From JBMTVT01 sp049451635 (GTDB taxonomy: Bacteria > Bacteroidota > Bacteroidia > Flavobacteriales > Flavobacteriaceae), in contig JBMTVT010000085.1 in NCBI GenBank assembly GCA_049451635.1, positions 1-7,440 of the forward strand: DNA of 7,440 nt, written 5' to 3'. Below are positions 5,630 to 7,440 of the stretch, one piece after another. A model generated the notes under the pieces. The model did no database searches and was not told the DNA's origin. It saw only the letters and a program-made list of their open reading frames with translations. The position numbers were made by a program, and so were the translations under genes. The stretch's first letter is position 1, and each line of letters begins with the position of its first letter.

Positions 5630-7279
5630 ATGACATCAGGATTTCATATTTGGGACTACGTGGTCTTTATTGCTTATGCAATTTTAATTTTGGGTGTAGG
5701 TTTATGGGTGTCTAGAGATAAAAAGGGGCATCAAAAAAATGCCGAAGATTATTTCTTGGCAAGTAAATCTCTGCCATGGTGGGCAATAGGGGCTTCTTTG
5801 ATAGCTGCTAATATTTCTGCTGAACAATTTATTGGTATGTCCGGTTCTGGATTTGCTTCTGGATTAGCTATCGCTTCTTATGAGTGGATGGCAGCTATTA
5901 CATTAATTATTGTTGGTAAATATTTCTTACCTATATTTATTGAAAAAGGGCTCTATACGATTCCTGAATTTGTAGAAAAAAGATACTCAACTAACTTAAA
6001 GACGATACTAGCCGTTTTCTGGATTGCTCTATACGTTTTTGTTAACCTTACCACGGTTTTATATCTAGGAGCTCTAGCTTTAAAAACTATTATTGGTATA
6101 GATTTAATTTACGGTGTGATAGGCTTGGCATTATTTGCTGCTGCCTACTCATTGTACGGAGGACTTTCAGCAGTGGCATGGACAGATGTAATTCAAGTTG
6201 TTTTTCTTGTACTAGGAGGTTTGGTTACTACTTATTTGGCTTTAAATACGGTTTCAGGAGGAGAAGGTATATTATCAGGAATTAATTCAGTTTTTGATGC
6301 TGTTCCTGAACGCTTTGAAATGATATTGGATAAATCAAATCCCGAATACAAAAATCTCCCAGGCTTAGGGGTCCTCGTTGGCGGTATGTGGGTTGCAAAT
6401 TTATATTATTGGGGTTTTAACCAATATATTATCCAGAGAACCCTTGCTGCTAAATCTTTAAAAGAAGCACAAAAAGGGATTTTATTGGCAGCATTCTTAA
6501 AATTAGTTATTCCATTAATAGTAGTAATTCCAGGAATTGCAGCATTTGTTATGGTTAACGATCCAGAAATTATGGCAAGACTTGGGCTTGCAGCACAAGA
6601 AAATCTACCATCATTAGAACAAGCTGATAAAGCATATCCATGGTTATTACAGTTCTTACCAACTGGACTTAAAGGTGTTGCATTTGCAGCTTTAGCTGCA
6701 GCTATAGTTTCTAGTTTAGCATCTATGTTAAATTCAACATCTACTATTTTTACTATGGATATTTATAAACAATACATTAATAAAACAGCAAGTGATAAGG
6801 CTACAGTTAATACTGGTAGAATTTCTGCATTTGTTGCTTTAGTAATTGCATGTATTGTAGCCCCATTATTAGGGAATTTAGATCAAGCTTTCCAATTCAT
6901 ACAGGAGTATACAGGTATTGTAAGTCCAGGTATATTGGCAGTATTCTTATTAGGTTTGTTTTGGAAGAAAACAACAAATAAAGCTGCTATTGTAGGTGCA
7001 TTGGCATCAATTCCTATTGCCATGTATTTCAAAGTTGCACCTAAAGGATGGTCTTTATCACCATTTTTTGTTGATGTACCTTTTATGGACCAAATGGGTT
7101 ACACATTATTGTTAACTATGGCAGTTATTATGATTTTTAGCTATATTCAGCATAATGGTGCTGATGACGAAAAAGGGATACCAGTTACCAAGGCTTTATT
7201 TAAGACTTCACCAGTATTCAATATTGGTTCTTTTGCAGTTTTACTTATTTTAACTGTGTTATATAGCTTATTTTGGTAA
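5630..7279 (+). CDS. Sodium/sugar symporter of the SSS family, vSGLT type
   Basis: This inner-membrane protein should use the sodium gradient to import a hexose such as galactose or glucose. The 549-residue product has about 14 hydrophobic segments, and most of its length reads like Vibrio parahaemolyticus vSGLT (543 residues, from memory). Shared stretches include VGLWVSRDKKG (23-33), ASLIAANISAEQFIGMSGSG (55-74), LYYWGFNQYIIQRTLAAKS (258-276), FAALAAAIVSSLASMLNST (352-370) and IQEYTGIVSPGILAVFLLG (424-442). With an offset of three, sugar-site residues of vSGLT map to Asn61, Gln66, Glu85, Asn257, Lys291 and Gln425, the inner gate Tyr to Tyr260, and Na2-site residues to Ala59, Ile62, Ala358, Ser361 and Ser362. 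Ser91 of vSGLT is Ala88 here. The ATG at 5630 gives a slightly shorter N-terminus than vSGLT, ahead of the first helix. No sugar enzyme or TonB-dependent receptor is adjacent, so the substrate rests on residue conservation. Confidence 0.93.
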   Translation: MTSGFHIWDYVVFIAYAILILGVGLWVSRDKKGHQKNAEDYFLASKSLPWWAIGASLIAANISAEQFIGMSGSGFASGLAIASYEWMAAITLIIVGKYFLPIFIEKGLYTIPEFVEKRYSTNLKTILAVFWIALYVFVNLTTVLYLGALALKTIIGIDLIYGVIGLALFAAAYSLYGGLSAVAWTDVIQVVFLVLGGLVTTYLALNTVSGGEGILSGINSVFDAVPERFEMILDKSNPEYKNLPGLGVLVGGMWVANLYYWGFNQYIIQRTLAAKSLKEAQKGILLAAFLKLVIPLIVVIPGIAAFVMVNDPEIMARLGLAAQENLPSLEQADKAYPWLLQFLPTGLKGVAFAALAAAIVSSLASMLNSTSTIFTMDIYKQYINKTASDKATVNTGRISAFVALVIACIVAPLLGNLDQAFQFIQEYTGIVSPGILAVFLLGLFWKKTTNKAAIVGALASIPIAMYFKVAPKGWSLSPFFVDVPFMDQMGYTLLLTMAVIMIFSYIQHNGADDEKGIPVTKALFKTSPVFNIGSFAVLLILTVLYSLFW

Positions 7280-7345
7280 ACAAAAAAATTATTTATTACA
7301 GCTGTTTAAGGCGAATGTTATTGTGAAAAATTTAATGAACATTTC

Positions 7346-7378
7346 TTTTGGTTAGATATATAGTTAATTTTATATTTG
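7346..7378 (+). promoter_or_regulatory. Promoter of tRNA-Arg
   Basis: TTTTG (7346-7350) is a -33 element and TATATTTG (7371-7378) a perfect -7 element TAnnTTTG. The 20-nt spacing is within the usual Bacteroidota range, making this the most complete promoter in the window. A start near 7384 would put the tRNA 5' end (7391) only a few bases into the transcript. The rest of the 7280-7390 gap shows no clear terminator for the symporter gene. Confidence 0.75.
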
Positions 7379-7390
7379 CACCGCTTTATT

Positions 7391-7440
7391 GGTCGCGTAG
7401 CTCAGTTGGATAGAGCATCTGCCTTCTAAGCAGACGGTCA
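7391..7440 (+). tRNA. tRNA-Arg (anticodon UCU), 3' end cut by the window edge
   Basis: The first 50 nt of a tRNA are present. The 5' acceptor strand is GGTCGCG (7391-7397). The D arm has stem GCTC/GAGC (7400-7403 with 7413-7416) and the loop AGTTGGATA. The anticodon arm has stem TCTGC/GCAGA (7418-7422 with 7430-7434) around the loop CTTCTAA. The anticodon is TCT (7425-7427), which reads AGA and AGG as arginine; AGA is a common arginine codon in AT-rich genomes. The T arm and 3' acceptor strand lie beyond the window, so the acceptor pairing cannot be checked. Confidence 0.95.

Noticed and set aside
1..7440. Search for a mobile element, CRISPR array, defence system or phage segment
   Set aside because: I saw no terminal inverted repeats, transposase or integrase motifs, spaced direct repeats, or nuclease/helicase genes. 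Every long open frame is explained by ordinary chromosomal genes. The tRNA at the right edge could be an integration site, but nothing beyond it is visible.

Overview
The window looks like a chromosomal segment of a member of the Bacteroidota, most likely a marine or environmental Flavobacteriaceae. The evidence is AT-rich DNA, A-rich leaders without clear Shine-Dalgarno sites, several matches to the Bacteroidota -7 promoter element TAnnTTTG, Bacteroidota-type serine hydroxymethyltransferase sequence features, and two lipoproteins of kinds I associate with flavobacteria. The assignment is by motif recognition; no database was searched.

Layout, left to right. Positions 1-24 may be the last codons of a plus-strand gene. 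A strong bidirectional terminator (32-64) follows. Positions 63-465 (minus) hold a decayed lipoprotein gene: an intact N-terminal part with signal peptide, a frameshift, then a C-terminal scrap in another frame, with the middle apparently lost. An intergenic stretch with four TAAAATG heptamers separates it from fahA (589-1872, minus), the last enzyme of tyrosine/homogentisate degradation. A divergent promoter region (1873-2073) lies between fahA and glyA (2074-3345, plus), the one-carbon enzyme serine hydroxymethyltransferase. A perfect hairpin (3368-3398) ends glyA and also faces a minus-strand pair: a small secreted NTF2-like/lumazine-binding-like protein (3403-3855) and, upstream of it, a 518-residue beta-helix lipoprotein (3938-5494). 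A second divergent promoter region (5495-5629) leads to a plus-strand sodium/sugar symporter closely resembling Vibrio vSGLT (5630-7279). The window ends inside a tRNA-Arg(UCU) gene (from 7391) with its own well-formed promoter.

The genes do not form one pathway. FahA and GlyA are housekeeping or catabolic enzymes with separate promoters; the two exported proteins may share a transcript; the symporter stands alone with no sugar enzymes beside it. I see no CRISPR array, insertion sequence, phage gene, toxin-antitoxin pair or defence system, and I do not think the window holds an undescribed multi-gene system. The points most worth a second look are the internally deleted lipoprotein gene, the repeated heptamer beside it, the palindromes in the two regulatory gaps, and the uncharacterised beta-helix lipoprotein with its small secreted neighbour.
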